Position numbers and translations under genes: made by a program
Notes under the pieces: model-generated
The model's input: only the letters and a program-made list of their open reading frames with translations
Databases searched by the model: none
What the model was told of the DNA's origin: nothing
In this document: positions 1-6,800 of the stretch, piece after piece
How positions within the stretch are numbered: the first letter of the stretch is position 1
Layout of the letters: each line of letters starts with the position of its first letter
Assembly: GCA_946479055.1 (NCBI GenBank)
Contig: CAMLEX010000108.1
Span: 1 to 10,545, forward strand
Direction of reading: 5' to 3'
DNA length: 10,545 bases
DNA from: an uncultured Bacteroidota bacterium
GTDB taxonomy: Bacteria > Bacteroidota > Bacteroidia > Chitinophagales > Chitinophagaceae

Positions 1-293
1 TTGGCTTGTGCCAGGTCTCTTCCTCTTACTATTCCCAGTCTTGCACTTAAGCTCTGAAGCAACAAAGCCATCAGGTTGCTCATCAGCAATACCCATATTA
101 AGGTGTAGCCGTATTTACTACCTCCTGCAAGATCCGTAGCCCAGTTGCCGGGATCCATATAACCAACACTTACAAGATAAGCCGGACCAAAAAAAGACAA
201 TATTCTTCTCCAGCCTGGTTTTTTTAAATTAGTGGTATCAACGCTTTGGTGTACCTCACTCAATGATGTATCAAAATCTGTGTTACGAGCCAT
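1..293 (-). CDS. mntH: Nramp-family Mn2+/Fe2+ transporter, N-terminal part (runs off the left edge)
   Basis: This is the first 97 residues of a proton-coupled divalent metal importer of the inner membrane. After a hydrophilic N-terminus of about 30 residues comes the first membrane segment (about 33-50), which ends in the family signature MDPGNW. Asp47 and Asn50 match the metal-coordinating Asp and Asn of Nramp transmembrane helix 1. A second hydrophobic segment follows at about 62-84. The MPH motif of helix 6 would lie outside the window. The start is the ATG at 293-291, inside the end of the regulator gene upstream, with an 11-base overlap, so the two are very probably translated from one mRNA and translation may be coupled. 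The pairing with an MntR-type regulator argues for manganese as the main substrate, but iron cannot be excluded. The family call is firm; the metal is inference. Confidence 0.93.
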   Translation of the reverse strand, partial: MARNTDFDTSLSEVHQSVDTTNLKKPGWRRILSFFGPAYLVSVGYMDPGNWATDLAGGSKYGYTLIWVLLMSNLMALLLQSLSARLGIVRGRDLAQA

Positions 294-948
294 ACTTTAC
301 AAAAATATTTTTTGCCAATTGTTCGCTGATATTTATCGCAGTTTGTTGCCGGATCTTTATCTCAAGTGAATTATCATAACTGAATTTCTTTTTTACTTCC
401 AGCTTTGTACCAATGCCGATTTTTTTATGACTTAACAGTTCAAGCATGCCAGTTGACTGATCGCTGACATGGCTGACCATAGCTGTTTTATTCAATGGCA
501 TTTCTAAAAGACATATCTGTTTGTTTGTTTCTATTTTGCCATTACTATCGGGAATAGGATCTCCATGGGGATCTGTACGGGGAAAGCCAAGGAATTCATC
601 CAGTTTATCAATCAGGTTTTTGTTGCCTACATGTTCAAGGTCTTCCGCTACTTCATGTACCTCATCCCAACTGAATTTTAATTTTTCCGCTAAAAAGTAT
701 TCCCATAAGCGATGACGACGGATGATAAGAAGTGCTACTTTTTGCCCTTCAGCTGTTAACCGGAAACCATAATAAGCCTGGTAATGCACCAGTTTTTTGG
801 TTTTCAACTTTTTCATCATATCCGTAACCGACGCAGGCTTTGTCTGCAAATGTCCCGCCAGCTCGTTGGTAGTAACGGTACCATCGGCTTTTTGCAGATG
901 GAAAATAGCTTTGATATAATTCTCTTCACTGGTAGAATAGTTCAGCAC
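283..948 (-). CDS. mntR: DtxR/MntR-family metal-dependent transcriptional repressor
   Basis: This 221-residue regulator has three parts: an N-terminal winged helix-turn-helix (about 5-70, recognition helix near 37-49), a metal-binding dimerisation domain (about 71-145), and a C-terminal FeoA/SH3-like domain (about 150-221). The numbering matches DtxR closely: His79, Glu83, His98, Glu105 and His106 are all present. DtxR Cys102 is Glu102 here, which is the manganese-type ligand of MntR. The residue matching DtxR Met10 / MntR Asp8 is Asn10, so metal preference is not fully settled. The start is GTG at 948; no ATG lies nearby, and the promoter at 968-998 would give a leader of about 15 bases. It probably represses itself and the overlapping Nramp gene when manganese is sufficient. 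The family is certain; MntR rather than an iron-sensing IdeR/DtxR role is inferred from Glu102 and the transporter partner. Confidence 0.92.
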   Translation of the reverse strand: MLNYSTSEENYIKAIFHLQKADGTVTTNELAGHLQTKPASVTDMMKKLKTKKLVHYQAYYGFRLTAEGQKVALLIIRRHRLWEYFLAEKLKFSWDEVHEVAEDLEHVGNKNLIDKLDEFLGFPRTDPHGDPIPDSNGKIETNKQICLLEMPLNKTAMVSHVSDQSTGMLELLSHKKIGIGTKLEVKKKFSYDNSLEIKIRQQTAINISEQLAKNIFVKYGS

Positions 949-950
949 AG

Positions 951-978
951 CTAAAATAATTTTTAGACAAACCTAAAA
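951..978. promoter_or_regulatory. Candidate MntR/DtxR operator with three half-sites
   Basis: The half-site TTTTAG/CTAAAA occurs three times in alternating orientation: CTAAAA at 951-956, TTTTAG at 961-966, CTAAAA at 973-978. The outer pair, 961-978, is an 18-base palindrome with perfect 6-base arms and resembles DtxR-type boxes (TTAGG...CCTAA). The inner pair, 951-966, forms a second palindrome with a 4-base centre. The 961-978 palindrome covers the -7 box of the mntR promoter, so bound repressor would block RNA polymerase. The repeats are seen directly; the link to MntR is inference from position. Confidence 0.6.
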
Positions 979-998
979 TATTATACTGTACTTTCAAA
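968..998 (-). promoter_or_regulatory. Consensus Bacteroidota promoter of mntR-mntH
   Basis: Read on the minus strand, TTTG (998-995) is followed by exactly 19 bases and then TAGGTTTG (975-968). This is a full match to the Bacteroidota sigma-A consensus TTTG-N19-TAnnTTTG. Transcription would start near 961-963, about 13-15 bases before the GTG start of mntR. The -7 box sits inside the palindromic operator candidate. Confidence 0.7.
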
Positions 999-1006
999 AT
1001 TTTCTA

Positions 1007-1036
1007 TTGATGATAAAATGGGAAAGACTTAATTTG
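1007..1036 (+). promoter_or_regulatory. Candidate promoter of the lipoprotein gene at 1056
   Basis: TTG at 1007-1009, a spacer of 19 bases, then TTAATTTG at 1029-1036, which is one mismatch from TAnnTTTG. The start would lie about 12-15 bases before the ATG at 1056. It is back to back with the mntR promoter, with the two -33 elements about 8 bases apart, so binding at one promoter may affect the other. Confidence 0.5.
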
Positions 1037-1055
1037 CTGATCCAATACCAGTATC

Positions 1056-2033
1056 ATGGCATTATTGAAAAAGTATAGCTTGTTTCTTTTTTTTATTATT
1101 CTGCTTGCAGCCTGCAAGTCAAAAAAGCCTTCCCTCTCCGGGGATGAACCGGTGGAAATAGGTGATTTCATCGAATTTTTTCCGGATACAAAATTACCTT
1201 ACCAGGTAGCCGACAGTACTTTGTTAAAAAAAGAAAAAGACTCCTTGCTTATCAGTTATAAAGTCTTTACACAGTTTGTACCCGATTCAATTTTGAACCA
1301 GTTTTTTGGTAAAGCGGTAAAACCCAAAATTTATCCGCTGGCCAAAAACAAAGGAGATGAAACATATCTTTTTGCTAAAGCAATCGCCGGAAACAAACGT
1401 GCAGTTCTGGTACTTGGATTTGATAAAAAAAATCAGTTCATTGCTGCAATGCCTTTACTTAGTTTAGATCAATCAGCTGCCACACAGCAAACAGCCAACA
1501 TGGATAGCAGGTATACAATCACTAAAAGTTTATTCCGTAAAAACACGGATGGAACCATTAGCGAAGGAAAGGATGTATATGTATTAAATAGTGGAGGGGG
1601 AAATTTTATGCTTATCATGACGGATGCCCTGGATGATAAGACAACGGAACTGACCAATCCGATAGACACCATTTCCCGGAAGAAAAAATATACCGCTGAT
1701 TATGGGAGTGATAAAATGAATCTTGTTTCTATCCGTGATGGAAGAAAAAGCGACAGGCTTAGTTTTTTTATTCATTTTGAAAAAAACAATGGCGAATGCA
1801 CCGGGGAGTTGAAAGGCGAGGCAATAATAAAATCTCCCACGACGGCTGAATACCGGGAAGGGGGTGATCCGTGCATATTGCAGTTCAGGTTCACATCATC
1901 TTCTGTAGTAGTAAAAGAGTTGGAAGGCTGTGGTTCACGCAGGGGCCTGCGTTGTTCTTTTGACGGCACTTATTCACGGAAAAAGGAAACAAAACCCAAA
2001 GCCGTAAAAGCTAAAACAGTAAAAGGAAAATGA
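1056..2033 (+). CDS. Uncharacterised lipoprotein with a four-cysteine C-terminal domain
   Basis: I do not recognise a named family for this 325-residue protein. A Lys-Lys start, a hydrophobic core (about 7-19) and the lipobox LAAC with Cys20 make it a lipoprotein. The residues after Cys20 are KSKK, with no acidic surface-export signal of the Bacteroidota type, so it probably faces the periplasm. The middle (about 30-230) looks like a mixed alpha/beta domain with no motif I can name. The C-terminal part (about 235-307) has Cys248, Cys273, Cys292 and Cys300, spaced as if for two disulfides, in a beta-rich pattern with Gly-Cys-Gly and a final GTYSRK. It recalls small secreted beta-sandwich domains such as lysozyme-inhibitor-like folds, but that is only an impression. 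The tail 309-325 is rich in lysine. It is divergent from mntR; a role in metal homeostasis is possible but unsupported. No Shine-Dalgarno sequence is visible. Confidence 0.85.
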   Translation: MALLKKYSLFLFFIILLAACKSKKPSLSGDEPVEIGDFIEFFPDTKLPYQVADSTLLKKEKDSLLISYKVFTQFVPDSILNQFFGKAVKPKIYPLAKNKGDETYLFAKAIAGNKRAVLVLGFDKKNQFIAAMPLLSLDQSAATQQTANMDSRYTITKSLFRKNTDGTISEGKDVYVLNSGGGNFMLIMTDALDDKTTELTNPIDTISRKKKYTADYGSDKMNLVSIRDGRKSDRLSFFIHFEKNNGECTGELKGEAIIKSPTTAEYREGGDPCILQFRFTSSSVVVKELEGCGSRRGLRCSFDGTYSRKKETKPKAVKAKTVKGK

Positions 2034-2217
2034 CGTTTTTTCGGGGGACTTGCGTCAAAAAATAAGCATTTCCAAATTTACCTTTATCTTGCGCCTTCGT
2101 GTAAAAAAAACACTTCGAAACATCCGCGTAAATGTTGTCATTGAATAAACAGGAATGAAAATTTTTACGTGGAAGTTTCATGCCTGCAGGCTCTGATAAC
2201 ACACAAAAAATTAACAG

Positions 2218-3873
2218 ATGAGTTTTACAAATTTTAATGTCCCGTATCCTGTTGAACAAAATTATTCTAAACGTGTCGCTTACTTTTCCATGGAGTTTGC
2301 CGTACATCAGCCCCTGAAAATATACAGCGGTGGATTAGGCTTCCTGGCTGGCTCCCATTTACGTAGTGCTTATGAATTAAAACAGAATTTAATTGGTGTT
2401 GGCATATTGTGGAAATATGGTTATTACGACCAGGAACGCCACCAGGACCAGACCCTGGATGTAGCCTGGAATGAAAAGCAATACAGTTTCCTGGAAGATA
2501 CCGGCATTAAATTCCAGATCAATGTACATGAACATCCTGTTTGGGTAAAAGTGTTTTACCTTAATCCTGAAACTTTTAAATCCGCGCCACTATTTCTTTT
2601 GTCTACGGATACGCCGGAGAATGATTATGTATCGCAAACTATTACACATCGTTTATATGATGCCAACGTCGCTACCAAAGTAGCGCAGTATATTTTATTG
2701 GGTGTTGGTGGAGCAAAGCTAATGGATGTATTGGGTTTCAATCCCGAGCTTTATCATCTCAACGAAGCGCATGGTTTGTCCGCCGCTTTCTATTTGTACA
2801 ACAAGTTCAACCGTAAGATCGAAGAGGTAAGGAAAAGATTGGTATTCACTACGCATACACCGGAAGAAGCAGGTAACGAAAAACATGATATTTTTCTTTG
2901 TCATAAGATGAGTTATTTCTGTGGTCTGAGTGTGGATGAAGTAAAGAAACTGACAGGCAATCCGGAAGATGCTTTTAATCATTCACTGGTAGCTTTACGG
3001 TTTGCACACCTGGCTAATGGTGTATCGGAATTGCATGGTCATGTATCAAGAGCTATGTGGAGTAAGTATGATGACATCTGCCCGATCATTTCTATTACCA
3101 ATGCGCAGAATTATCGTTATTGGGCCGATAAGCAGTTGTACAGGTTTAGCGAGGCCGGTGATAATTATGGCATTGACGACAGAAAAAAATATTTAAAAAA
3201 AAGAGCCTTTGACATCGTAGCGGATCAAACAGGAAAAATCTTTAATCCCGATGTATTTACAATTGTTTGGGCACGCCGGTTTGCGGGCTATAAACGTGCT
3301 GGTTTGATTACTACGGATGAAAAAAGATTTAAAAATTTATTGAACAATCCAAAATATCCTGTGCAGATCATCTGGGCAGGCAAGCCTTATCCTGTTGATC
3401 ATCCTGCTATCAGTGAATTTAACCAGTTGGTATACCTGAGCAAAGAACATAATAATGTAGCGGTATTGACAGGTTATGAACTGACGCTTTCCAAGAGATT
3501 AAAACAAGCGGCAGATTGCTGGTTAAATAATCCACGTGTGCCAAGAGAAGCTTCGGGTACCAGTGGTATGACTGCTTCTATGAATGGTGCTGTTAATTTT
3601 TCTACTGATGATGGCTGGATACCCGAATTCATCAATCATGGGCACAATGGTTTTGTGGTGCCCAAAGCTGATTACCACAATATGGCTACGCATGAACACG
3701 ATCAGTATGATCTGAATAAACTGTATGATATATTGGAAAAAGAAATTCTCCCGATATACTATGATAATTACAACACATGGAGAGAGATCATGAAAAATGG
3801 CATGCAGGATGTTCGCTTCCGGTTTGACAGTAACAGGATGGCGAATGAATATTATGAGTTGTTGTATAAATAG
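2218..3873 (+). CDS. glgP: GT35 alpha-glucan (glycogen/maltodextrin) phosphorylase-like protein, short form
   Basis: Family members split alpha-1,4-glucans with phosphate to give glucose 1-phosphate in the cytoplasm, using pyridoxal phosphate. This 551-residue protein is the compact form. Landmarks are YFSMEF (22-27), the glycine loop SGGLG (37-41) followed by LAGSHL, HLNEAHG (180-186), THTPEEAG (212-219), WARRFAGYKR (351-360) with the phosphate-binding Arg354 and Lys359, and EASGTSGM (444-451) followed by NGAVNFSTDDGW. The lysine that normally binds PLP, directly after GTSGM, is Thr452 (codon ACT, 3571-3573). Activity as a true phosphorylase is therefore uncertain, though I recall the same Thr in other Bacteroidota homologues, which would make it a lineage trait rather than a decayed gene. 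The frame is intact throughout. No Shine-Dalgarno sequence and no good promoter is visible in the 184 bases upstream. Confidence 0.9.
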   Translation: MSFTNFNVPYPVEQNYSKRVAYFSMEFAVHQPLKIYSGGLGFLAGSHLRSAYELKQNLIGVGILWKYGYYDQERHQDQTLDVAWNEKQYSFLEDTGIKFQINVHEHPVWVKVFYLNPETFKSAPLFLLSTDTPENDYVSQTITHRLYDANVATKVAQYILLGVGGAKLMDVLGFNPELYHLNEAHGLSAAFYLYNKFNRKIEEVRKRLVFTTHTPEEAGNEKHDIFLCHKMSYFCGLSVDEVKKLTGNPEDAFNHSLVALRFAHLANGVSELHGHVSRAMWSKYDDICPIISITNAQNYRYWADKQLYRFSEAGDNYGIDDRKKYLKKRAFDIVADQTGKIFNPDVFTIVWARRFAGYKRAGLITTDEKRFKNLLNNPKYPVQIIWAGKPYPVDHPAISEFNQLVYLSKEHNNVAVLTGYELTLSKRLKQAADCWLNNPRVPREASGTSGMTASMNGAVNFSTDDGWIPEFINHGHNGFVVPKADYHNMATHEHDQYDLNKLYDILEKEILPIYYDNYNTWREIMKNGMQDVRFRFDSNRMANEYYELLYK

Positions 3874-3884
3874 GTAGTGGGAAT

Positions 3885-3898
3885 GGCGAGTGGCGAGT
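3885..3898 (+). repeat. Short tandem repeat, two copies of GGCGAGT
   Basis: Two adjacent copies of the 7-base unit GGCGAGT lie 12 bases after the stop codon of the phosphorylase gene, followed by a partial third copy (AGGGAAG). No function is evident; it may be a slippage product. Confidence 0.6.
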
Positions 3899-3938
3899 AG
3901 GGAAGGGTACTTACCATAATTGTTGAGAAATAAAATGG

Positions 3939-3969
3939 AAAGTGGTTTCAAAAAGAGACCACTTTTTTA
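3939..3969. terminator. Intrinsic terminator between glgP and ispH
   Basis: An 11-base stem (3939-3949 with 3955-3965, one G-U pair) with an A5 loop, followed on the plus strand by TTTTAT. It ends the phosphorylase transcript. The minus strand also gives a T-rich tail (TTCCATTTTATTT), so it can serve the convergent ispH, whose stop codon touches it. Confidence 0.8.
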
Positions 3970-5193
3970 TTAAAATTGTTCTATAAGTTCTTCCACGTTT
4001 GTTGTTACCGGAAAATAACTTGCTATTTTTTGTATCACTCCTTCTACTAACGCATCCGGGCAGGAAGCACCGCTGGTAATTAAAATTTTAACCGGCGCTT
4101 TTGAAGGAAGATAATTGCTTGTTAAGACCTCTTCTTTGGTATGAAAATTATAATGCAGTATATCCTTTGCTGAAATTATTTTTTCTTCATTGCTGATAAA
4201 ATAAGTGGGTAATTTTTCTTCACACAATTCAACCAGATGAGAAGTGTTGGATGAATTATAACCCCCTACTACAATGGCAAGATCAGCATCCGTTTCCAGC
4301 ATACCGCTGACGGCTGTCTGATTATCATTGGTAGCGTAGCAAAGTGTATCTCTTGTATCGGCAAACCGTTCTTCCGTATTTACTTCTGTTAATTGATAAT
4401 GTTTGATCATTACCTGTTTCAAAAAATCAGAAATGGCCTGTGTATCACTGGCCAGCATGGTAGTTTGATTCACAACGCCGATACGCTGCAGATCTGTTTC
4501 AATATTAAATCCTTCAGAATACTGGCCTTTGAATTCCGTATAAAATTGAGTTGCGGGTTTTTCCCCGGTAATATATTTCGCTAATTCCTTTGCCTGATGC
4601 ATATCTTTCACCACTACGGATGGAGCATTTTCTGCTGCATGGGAAAAAGTAGCTCTTGTTTCTTCATGATTGGGTTTACCATGTATAACGATACTATATT
4701 TCTTTTTCGCTATCGCTTCACTACGGTTCCAGACCTTTTCTACAAAGGGGCAGGTGGTATTATATTTTTCGGTTTGAATGCCAATGTTATTCAGTTTTTG
4801 TTCTATAGCTAATGTAGTACCGAAGGCAGGAATGATCACCACATCATCAGCAGTCAGTTCATCAAATGGGATAAGTTGCTTGCCGTATGTATCCTGTAAA
4901 AAAGTAATGCCGTGCGCCTGCAGATCTGCATTCACCTGCGGATTATGGATCATTTCGCTTAATAAAAAGATCCGTTTGCCCGGATTTTCATCCACTGTTC
5001 TGAAGGCGATTTCAATAGCATTTTCTACGCCATAGCAAAATCCAAAATGACGGGCCAGGTAAATATGAAGCGGGCCAAAATCAAGCAGGGTAGGAGTGAA
5101 ATCCTTTTTCATTTTATCCATTTCTTTCCGCTTTTTCTTGATAGCGGTTATCAACGGACTACGATATATTATAGGAACATCAAAGCTTTTCAT
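3970..5193 (-). CDS. ispH: 4-hydroxy-3-methylbut-2-enyl diphosphate reductase (IspH/LytB), long form
   Basis: IspH is the last enzyme of the MEP isoprenoid pathway: an iron-sulfur cytoplasmic enzyme that reduces HMBPP to IPP and DMAPP. The three cluster ligands are visible: Cys53 in FGFCYGVENA, Cys148 in TTCPFVEKVW and Cys285 in LCYATNDNQTA. Other active-site residues have clear matches: His83 (MIHN), His176 and Glu178 (NHEET, equal to E. coli His124 and Glu126), Thr244-Thr245 (NQTT) and the SSN triplet 314-316. At 407 residues it is about 90 longer than the E. coli enzyme and fits the long form also found in cyanobacteria and plants, with an N-terminal extension of about 40 residues and internal insertions (for example about 205-232). 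The ATG at 5193 is kept; Met25 and Met28 are possible alternatives. It stands alone, flanked by two alpha-glucan genes on the other strand. Confidence 0.96.
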   Translation of the reverse strand: MKSFDVPIIYRSPLITAIKKKRKEMDKMKKDFTPTLLDFGPLHIYLARHFGFCYGVENAIEIAFRTVDENPGKRIFLLSEMIHNPQVNADLQAHGITFLQDTYGKQLIPFDELTADDVVIIPAFGTTLAIEQKLNNIGIQTEKYNTTCPFVEKVWNRSEAIAKKKYSIVIHGKPNHEETRATFSHAAENAPSVVVKDMHQAKELAKYITGEKPATQFYTEFKGQYSEGFNIETDLQRIGVVNQTTMLASDTQAISDFLKQVMIKHYQLTEVNTEERFADTRDTLCYATNDNQTAVSGMLETDADLAIVVGGYNSSNTSHLVELCEEKLPTYFISNEEKIISAKDILHYNFHTKEEVLTSNYLPSKAPVKILITSGASCPDALVEGVIQKIASYFPVTTNVEELIEQF

Positions 5194-5202
5194 GTATAAC
5201 CA

Positions 5203-5237
5203 CGATTTTCAGATTTATAAGATTAACAGGAAAATCG
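5203..5237. repeat. Inverted repeat in the ispH/amylase divergent region
   Basis: CGATTTTC (5203-5210) and its exact reverse complement GAAAATCG (5230-5237) flank a 19-base spacer containing AGATTTATAAGATTAACAG. A third CGATTTT lies at 5251-5257. The wording resembles dispersed intergenic repeats I recall from Bacteroidota genomes; it could equally be an operator or mRNA hairpin in the ispH leader. Confidence 0.5.
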
Positions 5238-5333
5238 GGCTGCAAGTTACCGATTTTATTGCCGATGATTATTGTACAAACATTATTTCACCGGCCCGTT
5301 ACAAGTTCTTATTTTCACCACAAACCGGTTGCT

Positions 5334-6713
5334 ATGATTCGTTATTTTATTATTGGTACTGCTGTTTTATTGGTTAACGGCTGCAATAATAATTCTAAAA
5401 AAACAAAAACAACTGAAAAAGGAAATATGACAGTAGCATCAAAATCAGTAGCATGGGCTCATACTACAAATATCTATGAAGTAAATGTCCGCCAGTATAC
5501 TGCAGAAGGAACGTTTAATGCTTTTGCAAAAGAATTGCCGAGGTTAAAAGAAATGGGAGTGCAAACCATTTGGTTTATGCCCATCACCCCTATTGCGCAG
5601 AAAAATAAAAAAGGAACGTTGGGTAGTCCCTATGCCTGCTCTGATTATACTTCAATCAATCCTGAATTTGGAACATTGGACGATTTTAAAAACCTGGTGA
5701 AAGAAGCGCATAAACTAGAATTAAAAGTCATCATTGATTGGGTAGCTAATCATACCGGTTGGGATCATGTATGGACAAAACAACATCCTGATTATTTTTT
5801 AAAAGATCCAGCTACCAATGATTTTAAAATAGCCAGTGGCATGGATGATATTATTGAATTAGATTATAAAAATCCGGCCCTGCGCAATGCGATGATTGAA
5901 GCAATGCAGTATTGGGTAAAGGAAACTGATATTGACGGGTTTCGTTGTGATCTTGCCAGTTGGGTAGAAGTGGGTTTCTGGCAGGAAGCAAGACCGCAGG
6001 TTGATTCATTAAAACATTTATTCTGGTTGGGTGAATTTGATGAACTGGAAAGCCCGGAATACGGGAAAGTCTTTGATGCCAGTTATACCTGGACATGGAT
6101 GCATAAGACCAGGGATTTTTATCAAAATAATTTGCCATTAAATGTATTGGATTTTTTGTTGCAACGATACAGTGAGATCGGAGATGGATCAATACGGGCA
6201 TGGTTTACTTCCAATCATGATGAGAACAGCTGGAATGGGACTGAATATGAGAAATATGGAAAGATGGCGGAGGTTTTGGCTGTTTTCAGCGCTACCTGGA
6301 ATGGAATTCCTTTGCTGTACAGCGGGCAGGAATTGCCGAATTTGAAGAGGCTGGAATTTTTCGAGAAAGATCCTATTGAATGGACCGGCAAATATGAAAT
6401 GCAGGGCTTCTATAAAACATTATTAAATCTTCATAGCAATCATCCTGCTTTGCGGGCGGGAGATCCTGCTGTTGTAACCTACTGTCTTAAAAACTCCAGT
6501 GAAGAAAACATAATGGCTTACCTGCGAAAAAATGGGGAAAAGGAAGTTTTAGTGATATTAAATCTTTCTGATAAGGCTCCATTAAATTTTGAGATAATGG
6601 ATGAGCATTTAACAGGGAACTTCAAAAATGTTTTCACCGGAGAGAATAAAGATTTTTCAAAAGAGAAAGAGATGATCATGCAGGCCTGGGAATACTATGC
6701 GTATGAGAAATAA
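5334..6713 (+). CDS. GH13 alpha-amylase family lipoprotein
   Basis: This is a glycoside hydrolase of the alpha-amylase family, expected to cleave or rearrange alpha-1,4-glucans. From the ATG at 5334 it has 459 residues. An earlier in-frame ATG (5259) would put 25 polar residues ahead of the signal peptide, so I reject it. The signal peptide runs MIRYFIIGTAVLLVNG-Cys17, with an unusual Asn in the lipobox. NNNSKK follows with no acidic export signal, suggesting a periplasm-facing anchor. The GH13 conserved regions are all present: DWVANH (135-140), GFRCDLASW (202-210) with nucleophile Asp206, WLGEFDE (231-237) with acid/base Glu234, and FTSNHDENSW (291-300) with Asp296. A short C-terminal beta domain (about 385-459) closes the protein, and no carbohydrate-binding module is seen. 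Exact specificity (alpha-amylase, neopullulanase, glucosidase) cannot be read from the sequence. A weak promoter candidate is TTC (5287-5289), 19 bases, TTATTTTC (5309-5316). Confidence 0.93.
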   Translation: MIRYFIIGTAVLLVNGCNNNSKKTKTTEKGNMTVASKSVAWAHTTNIYEVNVRQYTAEGTFNAFAKELPRLKEMGVQTIWFMPITPIAQKNKKGTLGSPYACSDYTSINPEFGTLDDFKNLVKEAHKLELKVIIDWVANHTGWDHVWTKQHPDYFLKDPATNDFKIASGMDDIIELDYKNPALRNAMIEAMQYWVKETDIDGFRCDLASWVEVGFWQEARPQVDSLKHLFWLGEFDELESPEYGKVFDASYTWTWMHKTRDFYQNNLPLNVLDFLLQRYSEIGDGSIRAWFTSNHDENSWNGTEYEKYGKMAEVLAVFSATWNGIPLLYSGQELPNLKRLEFFEKDPIEWTGKYEMQGFYKTLLNLHSNHPALRAGDPAVVTYCLKNSSEENIMAYLRKNGEKEVLVILNLSDKAPLNFEIMDEHLTGNFKNVFTGENKDFSKEKEMIMQAWEYYAYEK

Positions 6714-6749
6714 TTAATTATTCCTCCGGAAAAATACTGCACCAATAAA

Positions 6750-6782
6750 AGAAAGCCGCTCCGGATTCCGGAGCGGCTTTCT
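6750..6782. terminator. Strong bidirectional terminator between amylase and htrA
   Basis: Perfect 15-base arms (6750-6764 and 6768-6782) around a 3-base loop, with a GC-rich core (GCCGCTCCGG). On the minus strand the stem runs into TTTCTTTTATTGG, a good T tail for htrA. On the plus strand the tail is only TTTCTGG, but the stem sits 37 bases after the amylase stop, so it probably serves both convergent genes. Confidence 0.9.
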
Positions 6783-6800
6783 GGTCTTAGATGAAAATAA

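Noticed and set aside
2031..2057. Inverted repeat TGACG...CGTCA just after the lipoprotein gene, considered as a terminator
   Set aside because: Stem of only 5 bases, a loop of 17, and an A-rich rather than T-rich tail on the plus strand.
2085..2091. TATCTTG as a -7 box for the phosphorylase gene
   Set aside because: Imperfect match, no TTTG or TTG at the 19-base spacing, and it lies about 125 bases before the ATG.
3523..3951. Open reading frame of 142 residues on the minus strand over the 3' end of the phosphorylase gene
   Set aside because: Shadow of a clear coding region; no motif, and it would start within the terminator stem.
5259..5333. Upstream ATG extension of the amylase gene
   Set aside because: It would place 25 polar residues before a clear lipoprotein signal peptide that begins at Met 5334.
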